Source of the DNA: Spinellus fusiger
Lineage: Eukaryota; Mucoromycota; Mucoromycetes; Mucorales; Phycomycetaceae
Length of the DNA stretch: 64,000 nucleotides
NCBI GenBank assembly: GCA_025094145.1
Contig: JALLLS010000007.1
Coordinates: 620,001 to 684,000 of the forward strand
Reading direction: 5' to 3'
Part shown: positions 54,690 through 64,000 of the stretch, in pieces
How positions within the stretch are numbered: the first letter of the stretch is position 1
Layout of the letters: each line of letters opens with the position of its first letter
Program-made: the position numbers and the translations under genes
The notes under the pieces: model-generated
Databases searched by the model: none
Seen by the model: only the letters and a program-made list of their open reading frames with translations
What the model was told of the DNA's origin: nothing

Positions 54690-56364
54690 TTAGCGGCGGA
54701 TAGTACCACGCATCTGGTAGGAGGATTCCAATTCAACTTCCATGGCCTTGATCTGGGCATGTTGTGCCTCAAGATCCTTGTTCAGTCTGTCACGTTCGGC
54801 CACCAACTAAATCCAATCATAGTTAATAAGGTCATCCTGCTGCTCTACAGTAGACACACAGGACAAGAGTGGCATTTACCTGTGCCTCCCATTGACGGAA
54901 TCGGTTCTCCTCCTTCTTCACCTGCTCAGTGAATGTCTGACGCAACTGCTCTTCTTGCTCTTTGAACTTTGGATTCTCGTACTTTCTGATCTTTGGCTCA
55001 CCAAACTTCCTGGTCTCCATCTGTGTCTGTCGGTAGTTCTCATAGTGGATCTCTTCTGATGTCGAAATAAGGTCGTGCATGTGGGACCGGATGAGGAGAT
55101 TTCTTAGCTTCTTAAAGTCACAGTGGTTCTCATTCTCCACCTCGGCCACACCCCACAAGTACTGTCTGCCCTTGACAGTTCTTCCGTCGGCCGTGACTAC
55201 ATCTGTTGTGGAGCCAATGATGGAGAAGGGCATGGCCTGCATGATGCTCTGGTTGACATGAGTGACAGACTCGTCATCACTCTCAATTGGGCAGGAGTAG
55301 ATGCGGATATCCTGAGCAGAGATCACATCTAGTATCTATTGAGGAACAGGGTGTTATTAGTGGTGTTATTAGTGGTGGTGGTAGTAGTTGAGGTGTGCCA
55401 CTTACATTCCGCTTGAATTTGACCAGATCCTTGGGTGTAAGGGTGTCTGCCTTTGCAATGACTGGAATCAAATTCACTCGGGAGCCCAAATGCTTCATGA
55501 TCTCAATGTCCAATGGCTTCAATCTAAGCAGAAACAAAAGAGAACAAGACGATAAGAAACAGAAACAGAAACAGAAACAGAAAGAATAAAGAAAAAAGAA
55601 AAAGCATCCAACTTACGAATGGCCAGTGGGTCGGATAAAGTACAGACAGGCATGGACACGCAGATCAATAATACCTGCACGTGTAGGCTGCTGTTCCTGG
55701 GCCATGTAGGCCTCGTGCTGGTCATCAATGAACTCAATGATAGGCAGCCAACTCTCTCTGTTGTTGACGTAATCACCAAACCCGGGTGTGTCAATCACTG
55801 TGAGTTTGACTTTGAAGTTCTTTTCCTCGAGTTCTGGTGAAGAAGTATAAGCAGAGGACACACAATACAGTGAAGAAGCAGGAGTGGGCGGGGTGTTAAA
55901 TAGCCTCGTGGCTTTACTTGCCTGCTTTGGTAATTTCTATCTCTACTGTTTTCTCAATGTGTTTTGAGTGACGGGCTTTGAGTGTCTTTGGGTCTTTGAT
56001 ACCCGTCGTAAAGAGAGTGTTGACAAATGTGGACTTGCCTACGCCTGATTCGCCTGTGGTGTGGGTGGTGTTGGTGGGTGATGAGGGTGGTAATGGTGGT
56101 GATGACGGTGGTGATGACGGTGGTAGTGGTGGTGATGATGACGGTGAAATAACAGTCATGGCAGCAGTAGTAGTAAAGAGGACAAGAACAAGAACATTTG
56201 TGATGAGCACTCTACTTCCTCACACTTATTCTACACACTTATTCTACACACTTACCACACACCATCACAGTGAAATTGGCTCCTCTCTTGGAGACTATTT
56301 TGTGACGTTGATTGGGCAAATGGGCAATACCAACGCCATCTGTCACAAGAGAAGAAGGAGACAT
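54690..56364 (-). CDS. Septin
   Basis: Six exons (56364-56256, 56053-55922, 55833-55617, 55523-55406, 55335-54880, 54806-54690) give 382 residues. The GTPase motifs are [10 protein letters not shown] (G1), DTPGFGD (G3) and AKADTLT (G4). The septin unique element region carries [20 protein letters not shown], then [20 protein letters not shown] and HYENYR. A short coiled coil closes the protein. Septins form hetero-oligomeric filaments at septa and bud or hyphal necks. The subgroup (Cdc3, Cdc10 or Cdc12) is not decided here. Intron 2 (55921-55834) is GC-AG (CAG|GCAAGT), required to keep the frame. Intron 1 contains a GGTGAT-type repeat at 56074-56148 in the opposite sense. Confidence 0.92.
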
Positions 56365-56571
56365 ATCAAACTTGGAAATTGAAAGAAAAATAAAGACAAA
56401 GGGAAAAATAAAGATAAAAAATAAGTAAAGAGAAAACAAGCTTACAATGAACAGAGAGAAGAATAAAAAATGGCCTTGGTCTGCTCATCCCATAGGTGGT
56501 GGATTGAATGCCCGCCATGTGTCACTGGCTATCAATTTTGGTTTCTGACCTCATGCAGCCTATATCAACCC
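56365..56571. promoter_or_regulatory. Septin upstream region
   Basis: A/G-rich on the plus strand (AAAATAAAGAC-type runs near the gene), giving a pyrimidine-rich leader for the minus-strand septin. No specific motif is recognised. Confidence 0.35.
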
Positions 56572-56573
56572 AA

Positions 56574-57330
56574 AGATTTTTCTGGCCTTTAAGCGGGGAT
56601 ATCTCCTTCCTTTTACGTCTAAAAATATTTTGCCCTTTTATGGAACTGTATTTAAAATCAAAAGGTTTGCGGATATCAAAATAATTATTTCCTTTTGTGG
56701 ATACCTCACTATCAAATTGTATTATCAATAGAATATAGTGTTGATGAATAGTATTGTCTATCATAATAATGTAGCTAATACTATATTATGTACTATAGCT
56801 ACTGCCAAAGTACATTCCCTCATAACAATAGAATCCACACCCTAAAGGCTTTATGCCTTGTTCTTGGGAGATAGATAGATATGCTCAGGATAATACTCTA
56901 GATAGTATTGATAGTATTGACCTTGTAGAAGATCACCTAATACTGATTTGAAAGGAGTCTTCACTTGCCTAATAACAATTCAATGAGTGACTTGTGGAAT
57001 ACAATGAACTCACGCCCAGATGAAGACACTGCTTACCTTTTTATCTCAAGAATAGTCCTTGGTAGTGTCTATCACCTCCTTCTATTGTTTCTCTTTGTTA
57101 ATAATAGCACATTACCTTGCTTATTTATGCTTATCTTGATGAGTACTTGATTGTTATACTGTGGGCTTAAGGATAGCACATGTTAAACAATAAATGCAGT
57201 GATTGAGTTGTAATGTCAGGTTTACTCTTTCCTTTTATCCAACTTTATAGTGTTTAATTGCACAGTCCATAGTCAATGCTAAAACAGACAGACAATGAAA
57301 AGGCTCTTTTCAAACACATTAGCCAACCAA
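56574..57330 (+). repeat. Third copy of the 12.7-kb repeat family
   Basis: It starts AGATTTTTCTGGCCTTTAAG and follows the left arm at 12716-13285 (for example AATATAGTGTTGATGAATAG) at roughly 85-90% by eye. It then continues (ACTGTGGGCTTAAGGATAGC, TTTCAAACACATTAGCCAA) in line with the minus strand of 13600-13330. It therefore shows the uninterrupted order of the unit. The short SDLWNT-type open frame is at 56983-57150. No transposase is present. Confidence 0.75.
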
Positions 57331-58395
57331 AGAAAACAAGTCGAGAATAAGAAACAGTCAGCTACTCAAGTCCTTAAAGATTATCTTGTTTATACTCTAG
57401 GAAGCTGTTTGGATTAAAGTCTATTTTATTAAAGATGTAGACAACTACACCTTTTATATTAGTTTGGCATTTCTTTTTTTTACTATGAATTTGTCTAATT
57501 TGCCATTCTCAAGCAATAGCTATGGCTTTCATAGAACATTCAAGCAGACTGGGAAGGGTGGCTGTCCTGTCCTACAGTGTGTATAATATTGGTTCTGTAT
57601 TTCAAGGCCATAGAATTCAATAAAGTGATTTTGTTGTAAAAAGGGTTTATCTCTTCCCTTGAAACATACATAAGACAAGAAAAAGGAATCCATCTCTGAA
57701 TTTACAGAGATGTTATTATCGTATAGCTTTGATCCTTATAGCTTAAAAATATATAAAAGTAGCCTCAAGATCTATACTATGTAACTTTGTAAAATGTATC
57801 CTTTATTCTGCAATAAAAGGCGCTGTGGTTATCAACAGGACCATTAGAGAGATAAATGTATAGATATTGGGTCTCTAGCAGGGACAACGAAATGGAGTAT
57901 TAGTACAAAGGCTGGTCTAGGGAAATCAAAGAGGGTACATGAACAGGAACACAACACACGATTTGATCACAACTGGTAACTAGGCAACTGTTCTTTAACG
58001 AATTCTTTTCTTTTTAGATGTTGTTGTAGTCTGCATTACTTTGGTGGTTCTGATTAAGCAAATGACTTGTGAAAATTCGTCCTGTTCTCTGATGCTTGAA
58101 TATAAATACCTGCTAACCACAGTCTGTTGTTCTTCATAACTTCTACCCTCTTTAACATGTTTGCCTTTGTCTGGCATATAAACCAACAGTTGTGATCTGG
58201 TGAGTATATGTTTGTGTATGTTTATTATGTCTGACATGTTAGTCAGTTTCTATTGTATATTCTTTTATTTTAATAAACTCAGTGAATCCGTTAAAAAGGC
58301 AAAGGCAAGAAAAAGGTGCCAGTGCAAGAGTAATACGACATACATAGAGAGTACATTAATACATCCCGAACTAATTATTTTTACTATTATTTTAT
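57331..58395. other. AT-rich region before the Fanzor remnant
   Basis: No coding sequence can be supported. A run of codons at 58268-58330 (SVKKAKARKRCQCKSN) is basic and might be an upstream relic of the same broken gene, but this is a guess. Confidence 0.4.
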
Positions 58396-58866
58396 TATTG
58401 AAAAGGGGTATTGGCACCTAGAAAGATTGGAGTATGATCCTACCAAACTGCCTGTAATTGCTTATGGCACAGGAATAAAGGTAAAAGAGGCAGCCAAGTT
58501 CAAAGGTCATTGTGTTGGTTTGACAAGAATTTTATATCAATCATTGAAAAAAGAGATAAAAGAATGGTGATCTTCTTGTGGTTGATGTCGATGAGTTCCT
58601 TACATAGAGAGTAAACATGATTGACTTCTCACCCAATATGAAAAGCTCTTCTAACAGTTACTCTTATTTTTATTCTCAGGATCTGCCACACTTATAACAC
58701 AAATATTCTCACTGAGGTATTAGTGAATTTCAACAGTATCCACGCTTGCCAAGATTATGGAGTTGTTTAGAACAGAGATGTGAATGCATCAAAGAATATC
58801 TATACAATTGTAGAAGAGTGTTTAAAGGGTCTCCATCGACCAGTTACACTCTGTCGAGAAGAATAG
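58396..58866 (+). pseudogene. Fanzor (eukaryotic TnpB-like RNA-guided nuclease), C-terminal remnant
   Basis: Three pieces in three frames line up with the C-terminal RuvC region of Fanzor proteins of Mucoromycota. LPVIAYGTGIKVKEAAKFKG and HCVGLTRILYQSLKKEIK are in frame 2. GDLLVVDVDEF holds the RuvC Glu block in a shifted frame. After an apparent 69-nt intron (58611-58679, GTAAAC to TTCTCAG) comes RICHTYNTNILTE, then HACQDYGVV and NRDVNASKNIYTI. The last block has the final RuvC Asp. Two of the four zinc-ribbon Cys are lost (CHTY for CHTC, CQDY for CQDC), and the Trp before NRD is a stop. The RuvC-I Asp part is absent. The family motif match is from memory. Confidence 0.62.
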
Positions 58867-59567
58867 ATATTCTTATTCGTATTCATATTATATATCGCCA
58901 CATCGAAAGTGGTTTCCTCCAGAATTCAGATATTTACAGGTAAATCTACATAATAATCTTTATTTATTTAAGAACTAACATGAATACATAATTTATTTTT
59001 GCTCCGTCTCAAATCGATGTGTCATTTTTAAACAATTGTAGTTTGACTATTTCCTTTTATATCCTAAAGATCTCCTGGTGTGTATTTCAACCCACAGACA
59101 AGAACTCAAATGCACAGAAAACACCAGAAAAAAACAAAAGTCCATCTAGGGGTGGCAACAGTGATAGACATGTCATGTGATCCTGTGCAAGGTAGAATCC
59201 AAAGGAGATGTGTGTGTACCCAGACACCTACTTTGGTCATTGCCCGCACTGTGAGAAGAAAGAAAGAAAAGGGGAGGGGAGAGGAGGGGGACAGATGATA
59301 GGCTGTAGAATAAAGTGTGTTGTGGTGGACTCATAAAAACACTGATAATAAGAATAATAGAGGTGATAATAAGAATAATAGAGGTGATAATAAGAATAAT
59401 AGAGGTGATAATAAGAATAATAGAAGTGATGACGTTGCTTCTCCACTTTTTATCCCCCTCCCAGTGTTACTGTTTATTTTATTTTATTTTATTGCCTCTA
59501 CCCTTTCTATTTATTATATATCTATTATAGATCTATCTGTTATCACTTTCCTACTACTTACTCTACC
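58867..59567. other. Spacer with a 21-bp tandem repeat, NDUFA11 promoter
   Basis: A 21-bp unit (GATAATAAGAATAATAGAGGT) repeats about four times at 59343-59425. No gene is seen. The AT-rich stretch after 59470 is the likely promoter and leader of the complex I gene. Confidence 0.5.
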
Positions 59568-59733
59568 ATGACAGCCAACAAGGATATCATTGCTGAAGCA
59601 GGAAAGGTGGCAGGTATCTCTGCTGGTTTGGGTCTGTTTGTGTCTGCTATCCAAAACACTCTCCAGGTCCACTCAGAGGGTGCCAAGGGTGTCTTTACCC
59701 GCACAGGTGGCACCATTACAATGTTTGGTAGGT

Positions 59734-59766
<33 letters not shown>

Positions 59767-60135
59767 AAGAAAGAGTTATTAACGCATAGTCTGGACATAC
59801 AGCTGCCATGGGTGGTATCTTCTCATTGGGTGAATCGGTGGCCCAGGCTGCCCGTGGTGAAGACGACGCTATCAACGCTGGTATTGGTGGATGTGCTGCT
59901 GGTCTGGTAGCTGGTCTGAGAAGTAAGTGAAGTTGTGTTCTGCATGGATTTCACCCATGCCTGTCACTTCCTAGCCAAATCCATAGCAAAGATGTGTGCT
60001 GCCTGTGCTGGTATTGGCGCCACAATGTACGCCTATGAGGCTTCAGGTGGATTAAAGGGTACAATGGCAGGCAAAAGCCGTGAAGAGAGAAGAGAGATCC
60101 ACACCTCTTTCTTCAAGTCACAAAACAACGCATAA
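59568..60135 (+). CDS. Complex I subunit of the Tim17/22/23 fold (NDUFA11/B14.7-like)
   Basis: Exons 59568-59727, 59803-59922 and 59975-60135 give 146 residues. Four short hydrophobic, Gly/Ala-rich segments are visible: GKVAGISAGLGLFVSAIQNT, TRTGGTITMFAAMGGIFSLG, AGIGGCAAGLVAGLR and MCAACAGIGATMYAYEAS. GxxxG spacing and the length fit NDUFA11, an accessory membrane subunit of NADH dehydrogenase. The alternative is a small Tim17/Tim22 translocase subunit, but the sequence lacks their longer loops. Intron 1 contains CA and GA microsatellites. Confidence 0.75.
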
Positions 60136-60328
60136 AACAACGCATAAAACAATAAAAAAGAGGAGAAAGAGAGGAGAAAGAGAGGAAGCCATTTGAAGCC
60201 ATTTGAAGCCATTTGAGGGCAGTTTTTAATCAGTTGTAATCAGTCACAGCAGTAGAGCCACTAGTAGCCATTCAATCAGTGAGAAAGACAGAGAAAACAG
60301 GGAGATGAGAAGTGGGTTATAGAATGGG

Positions 60329-62545
60329 CTAAAGGTATTCACGCAGACAGGATAGAAAGTGTGTACAAAAGACAGCTTCTGAGAATCGATCGGACGCACT
60401 GGCACGGGCATTCAGGGCCATGGTCGCATAGTCACTCTCTGTGAGGGAAAGAGCAGCATGAAGACACTCAGCAAATGTTTCCTCAGAGTGAGCAAGATAG
60501 CCTAAGAGGAATGGAACTGCATTCAACAGATGTCATTGGGCAATGGAGTTACCTGTAGGAGCTCCAGCATAGTCAGTGACAATATCTAGCTTGGGTCCTG
60601 CTGAATTGTGAGCCACTGGAATCAATCCTGCTGCCTGTGGTGTGGTGTAGGGTTGGTGTAGGGTTGGTGTGGTATGGTGTGGTGTGGTATGGTGTGGTAT
60701 GGTGTGGTATGGTATGGTATGGTATGATATGTTATGATATGTTATGATACGTCACAAGTCAGAAACAACCTACCATATACTCCACAACACCAATGCCAAA
60801 ATGTTCATTCCACATGGTATGCAGTCCTACCCGTGCCTTTCCTAGATGAGAAACAAGTACATCATAAGGAGCATTGACTTCAAACTGGACATAATCCTAT
60901 ACAGTGGGAGAGTGAATAGGGTAGTGTAGAGTCATCTCCTTTTACTTGTATGCCAAGATGGACTGCTTCATTATGCAATGCCTTGATTCTATCTTCATCC
61001 CCTTGGTTGCGTGCACTTCCCACAAATACCAAACAAAATCCTGGAGTTGTCTTCCATACAGGATAACGACTGAGCAAATGTGCCAATGCCTTTAATTGCA
61101 TAGAGTGGTCTTTTTCTGGTCTAATGGGGACAAGCATGGATAAGCATGGATATGTAGAAAGAGGGCTTTCTTACCTGAACTGGGCTACACTCACAATACG
61201 AGGGTGTCTGTTGGCAATGGGTAGTGTTTCCATACGCTGGGTATCGCAGGGAGGATACACAACACGAGCATGTGTATGCCACAGAGTGTTGATATGTCCC
61301 TGTGTCCATGTAGAATTGACCATGACAGTATGAGCAAAAGAACCACATACACTGTATATCTTGGCAAAGGCATGGTAATAGCTATGTAAGGAGAACAAGA
61401 AGAAAGAGGTTAGTCAATCATCCATGGCATACACAGAGAATAAAGAGAAAGAAAGAAAGAAAGACTTGCATAAGTTTGCCAGTAGTCCACAGCCAATGGT
61501 GGGTGAAGGGTGTGGTATTCTGTGCATTTCTTTGCTCATGAACACGTTGGAGCATATCTGAACTACTCAACCAAGGAAGGAGAAGGTGTGTTTCTCTTGT
61601 TATTCTATGCACTCCTCCATGGTTCAGACTCTTACCTGATAGTAGGATAGTGTACATAAGCAGCTATTTTGGCATGGGTAAAGAGAGAGACCAATGGATA
61701 GGTAAAAGCATATCCCATCGTATCTAATTAAAAAAAAACAATAGCTCCTGTTCTTAGGACTCATACGACTCACTCATACGACTCACTCATACGACTCACT
61801 CATACGACTTACCAAAGTAAATGTCAGGCACAAACTGAGTCATGGCCTCATAGCCAAGAATAAGAGAAGCAAGACTTTGAAGTATCAATGTAAAGCGAGG
61901 ATATCTTCCACATGGATAGAGGATAAGTACTCATTGGGTTCTGAAGTGTCTTACCTTGCGTCTTCTACCCAATATCGCTTCTTGAGATAGACAAAGGCAA
62001 GCCGTCTTGGATCCAATGCAATAGCAAACCGTGTCTATGAATGCAATATGAGTATCCTATCCAGTACTATCCACTCGAAAGGTCTGTTCTTTCTGGTGAG
62101 TTTTCTTTCTGGTGGAGTGTGTCCACAGCAGAAAACCAACCTTGACTTTGGCTATGATTTGATCCTGCGTGGCGTGTGTATCTCCCGTATACACTACACA
62201 AAAGACAGCAGAGTTCTGCTTCTGTAGGTCACGAATCGCCGTCCACAGTACACGCTCGCCTCCTCCCCCTGCATCACTTTGACATGTTAATATCACCGTC
62301 TACTGTGAACACTCTTCATGGGGTCTCTACCAGTAAGGATGAAAAAAGCCAAAGCAGAGAGGTGATGATGACAGTCCATTTGCTTCTGACAAGTACGGTT
62401 GGAGGATTCTTTTTCTGTTACTGTCTCTTGTCCATAGAATACGTATTTTCAGACCGAGGCATAAAAGTCCTCCTACTATCAGAGCACTCCACAGCCAATA
62501 CAGCAACACCATAGGAATAGCCACAGTTCTTGTCTGCCAATGCAT
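60329..62545 (-). CDS. ALG11: GDP-Man:Man3GlcNAc2-PP-dolichol alpha-1,2-mannosyltransferase
   Basis: Eleven exons (62545-62331, 62276-62141, 62034-61955, 61904-61813, 61723-61636, 61562-61470, 61381-61175, 61120-60946, 60896-60774, 60634-60553, 60516-60329) give 492 residues, the human length. An N-terminal membrane anchor ([20 protein letters not shown]) precedes [17 protein letters not shown]. Then come YVHYPTIS, the GT-B core ([37 protein letters not shown]) and [20 protein letters not shown], which carries the Glu-x7-Glu motif of family GT4. Alg11 adds the fourth and fifth mannoses on the cytosolic face of the ER in N-glycan assembly. Intron 6 (61469-61382) is GC-AG, needed to restore frame before [11 protein letters not shown]. 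Confidence 0.94.
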
Positions 62546-62650
62546 TCAAGTGCCTTCTCTATTGGGCCTGGACGGGAGACAGTCACATCCAATGGCATTG
62601 TCAGTTCACTGGCTGGTCATGGAACCTTAGACAAAGAATAGGTTGTCCTC
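62546..62650. promoter_or_regulatory. Shared 105-bp promoter between ALG11 and UBC6
   Basis: The start codons at 62545 (minus) and 62651 (plus) are 105 bp apart, leaving room only for a bidirectional promoter with very short leaders. No TATA box is evident. Both products act at the ER membrane, so shared control would make sense, but this is inferred from spacing alone. Confidence 0.55.
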
Positions 62651-62704
62651 ATGACAGACAAAAAGTATAACTTGAGGAATCCAGGCAAGTGTGTTTGTGT
62701 GTTT

Positions 62705-62746
<42 letters not shown>

Positions 62747-64000
62747 TGACCTATAATGACTCATTGGAGTTTGGTTGTGTTCAGCTGTGAAACGTCTTAT
62801 GCAAGAAGCAAGAGAGCTGAGTTTGCATGGGAGTGATGACTACGAAGCTCATCCACTTGAGGTAAGTTATTGTTCATGGTCCACTGGGACTTAGAGCAGG
62901 TCTATAGGAAAATATTCTAGAGTGGCATTTCACAGTTCGGGGTCCTGCAGAGACAGAATTTGATGGTGGAAGGTAAGAAAGAAAGAAAAAAAAGAAGAAA
63001 AAGAGAAGACAGGGCCATTCATATGAATGTATGGCCTTAGATACCATGGACGTATTCTTCTTCCCTCGGAATATCCCTTTAAACCACCAGAATTGATCTT
63101 TCTTACGGCAAGTCTCAAGCAAAAGTGTCCATGCATTGACGTATAGCTTCTCTTATGCAGCCCAATGGACGCTTTGAACTAAACACAAAGATATGCCTGA
63201 GTGTCACAGGATTCCATCCCGAAGAATGGCAGCCAGCATGGGGTAGTAAGTCAAATGTCTCTCATAACAGACTATGGGCTAAACAGAAGACTACACCTCC
63301 TTCAGTCCGTACGGTGCTCCTTGCTGTGGCAGGATTCTTTCCCACAGAAGCCAAGGGAGCTATTGGCGGACTTGACTATACAAAAGAAGAGCGTATAGCA
63401 TTGGCTAAAGTGTAAGACAAGCAACCAAGACAACAAGAATTAAAGTATGTGTGTGTGTGTGTGTGTGTGTGTGGATGTGGATGTGGATGTGGATGTGTGT
63501 GGATATACGTGGATATGGGGAAACAGATCCAAGGAATGGATATGTTCTGTATGCTGTAGGAGCAACCAGGAGTACTTGGGAGAGGCCAAGTGCAAGTCAA
63601 AGGAACCTGTGGAAGAATTACCCGACTTTTCCCTGACGTACCGACGAGAACCCCGGGATATTCAGGATGCTTTGAAGGGATCTGAGCAACAACAAGAGGA
63701 GGTGGTGGGTGCTTCTATAACTGAATCTATGGATACATCAACAGAAGCACCAGCAGAAGTATTTTTAGGAGAACCTATAGGCAATTCTGTACAAGAAGCC
63801 TCTGTTTCTTTCAACAGCCCCTTGGAAGCACCTCTTCTAGAGAAGGAAAACAGCAGTGTGTCTGTGGTTTCACTTGCACCTGCACATTCCAAAAATGAAT
63901 CCTCGTCAACTCCAGACAGCGATTCTTCCTCTATAGAAACAGCTTTAGTCATGGCTACAGGTCCACCTACAGTGACAGGAACAGTTACTGCTACAGTTAC
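62651..64000 (+). CDS. UBC6: ER-associated ubiquitin-conjugating enzyme Ubc6/UBE2J, 3' end beyond window
   Basis: Exons 62651-62684, 62785-62861, 62908-62972, 63041-63107, 63161-63242, 63306-63411 and 63560 onwards are in phase; the last is still open at the window end. The UBC domain reads AVKRLMQEARELSLHGSDDY, ILEWHFTVRGPAETEFDGG, YHGRILLPSEYPFKPPELIF, LTPNGRFELNTKICLSVTGF (catalytic Cys in KICLS) and HPEEWQPAWG. TPNGRF in place of the usual HPN is characteristic of Ubc6/UBE2J. A long Ser/Glu-rich linker follows. The C-terminal ER anchor expected for the family must lie beyond 64000. Ubc6 works with ER ubiquitin ligases in ERAD. Introns 1 and 4 are GC-AG (CAG|GCAAGT and ACG|GCAAGT). Confidence 0.93.
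62694..62745. repeat. GT microsatellite in UBC6 intron 1
   Basis: GTTTGT units pass into an uninterrupted (GT)n run to 62744, within the GC-AG intron at 62685-62784. Confidence 0.9.
63447..63512. repeat. GT and GGATGT repeats in UBC6 intron 6
   Basis: A (GT)n run at 63448-63472 followed by GGATGT hexamers to about 63498 and a few related units, inside the intron 63412-63559. Confidence 0.85.

Noticed and set aside
57797..57812. GTATCCTTT on the plus strand as a U12 donor
   Set aside because: There is no coding exon on either side and no matching branch site.

Overview
This is nuclear DNA of an intron-rich, AT-rich fungus, most likely an early-diverging Mucoromycota lineage. Evidence: very short introns (many 43-54 nt) with CTAAC/CTAAT branch sites; fungal gene types (Zap1-like zinc regulator, EF2, septin, FHIP, ALG11, Ubc6); and a transposon load of LINE, DIRS, several Tc1/mariner families and a Fanzor remnant. 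All protein-coding calls come from reading splice sites by eye and joining phases; no search was run.

Layout. 0-7.3 kb is transposon-dominated: a decayed Tc1 copy, a second Tc1 element with terminal inverted repeats, and a nearly complete LINE (2078-7316, minus strand) bounded by a perfect 17-bp target-site duplication. 7.5-12.4 kb holds a Zap1-like zinc-finger regulator and mitochondrial MSH1. 12.7-22.1 kb is another repeat block: a 1.8-kb inverted-repeat structure, 3 kb of gene-free AT-rich DNA and a DIRS-type tyrosine-recombinase retroelement. 23.1-36.7 kb is a gene island: a WD40/DUF2415-like protein, EF2, a nucleotide-sugar transporter, Gtr1/RagA, a USP25/28-like pseudo-deubiquitinase and an alpha-arrestin. 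36.7-44.4 kb is again transposon debris, including a Tc1/mariner element with 93-bp inverted repeats. 44.6-56.4 kb is dense with genes: an SR-type splicing factor, a coiled-coil protein ending in a PAM2-like motif, FHIP, an rRNA 2'-O-methyltransferase and a septin. 56.6-59.5 kb has a third copy of the 12.7-kb repeat and a broken Fanzor gene. 59.5-64 kb carries a complex I subunit (NDUFA11-like), ALG11 and UBC6; the last runs off the window.

How the genes relate. They are unrelated housekeeping genes, many in tail-to-tail pairs 190-290 bp apart or head-to-head pairs sharing a very short promoter (Gtr1/USP-like, 146 bp; ALG11/UBC6, 105 bp, both ER-membrane functions). Across about 66 modelled introns, six need a GC-AG pair (all GCAAG at the donor), one is a textbook U12-type AT-AC intron, and the first codons of EF2 appear to be split by a 2-nt microexon. 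This splicing diversity is the most unusual feature of the window, together with the pseudo-deubiquitinase that carries the U12 intron.
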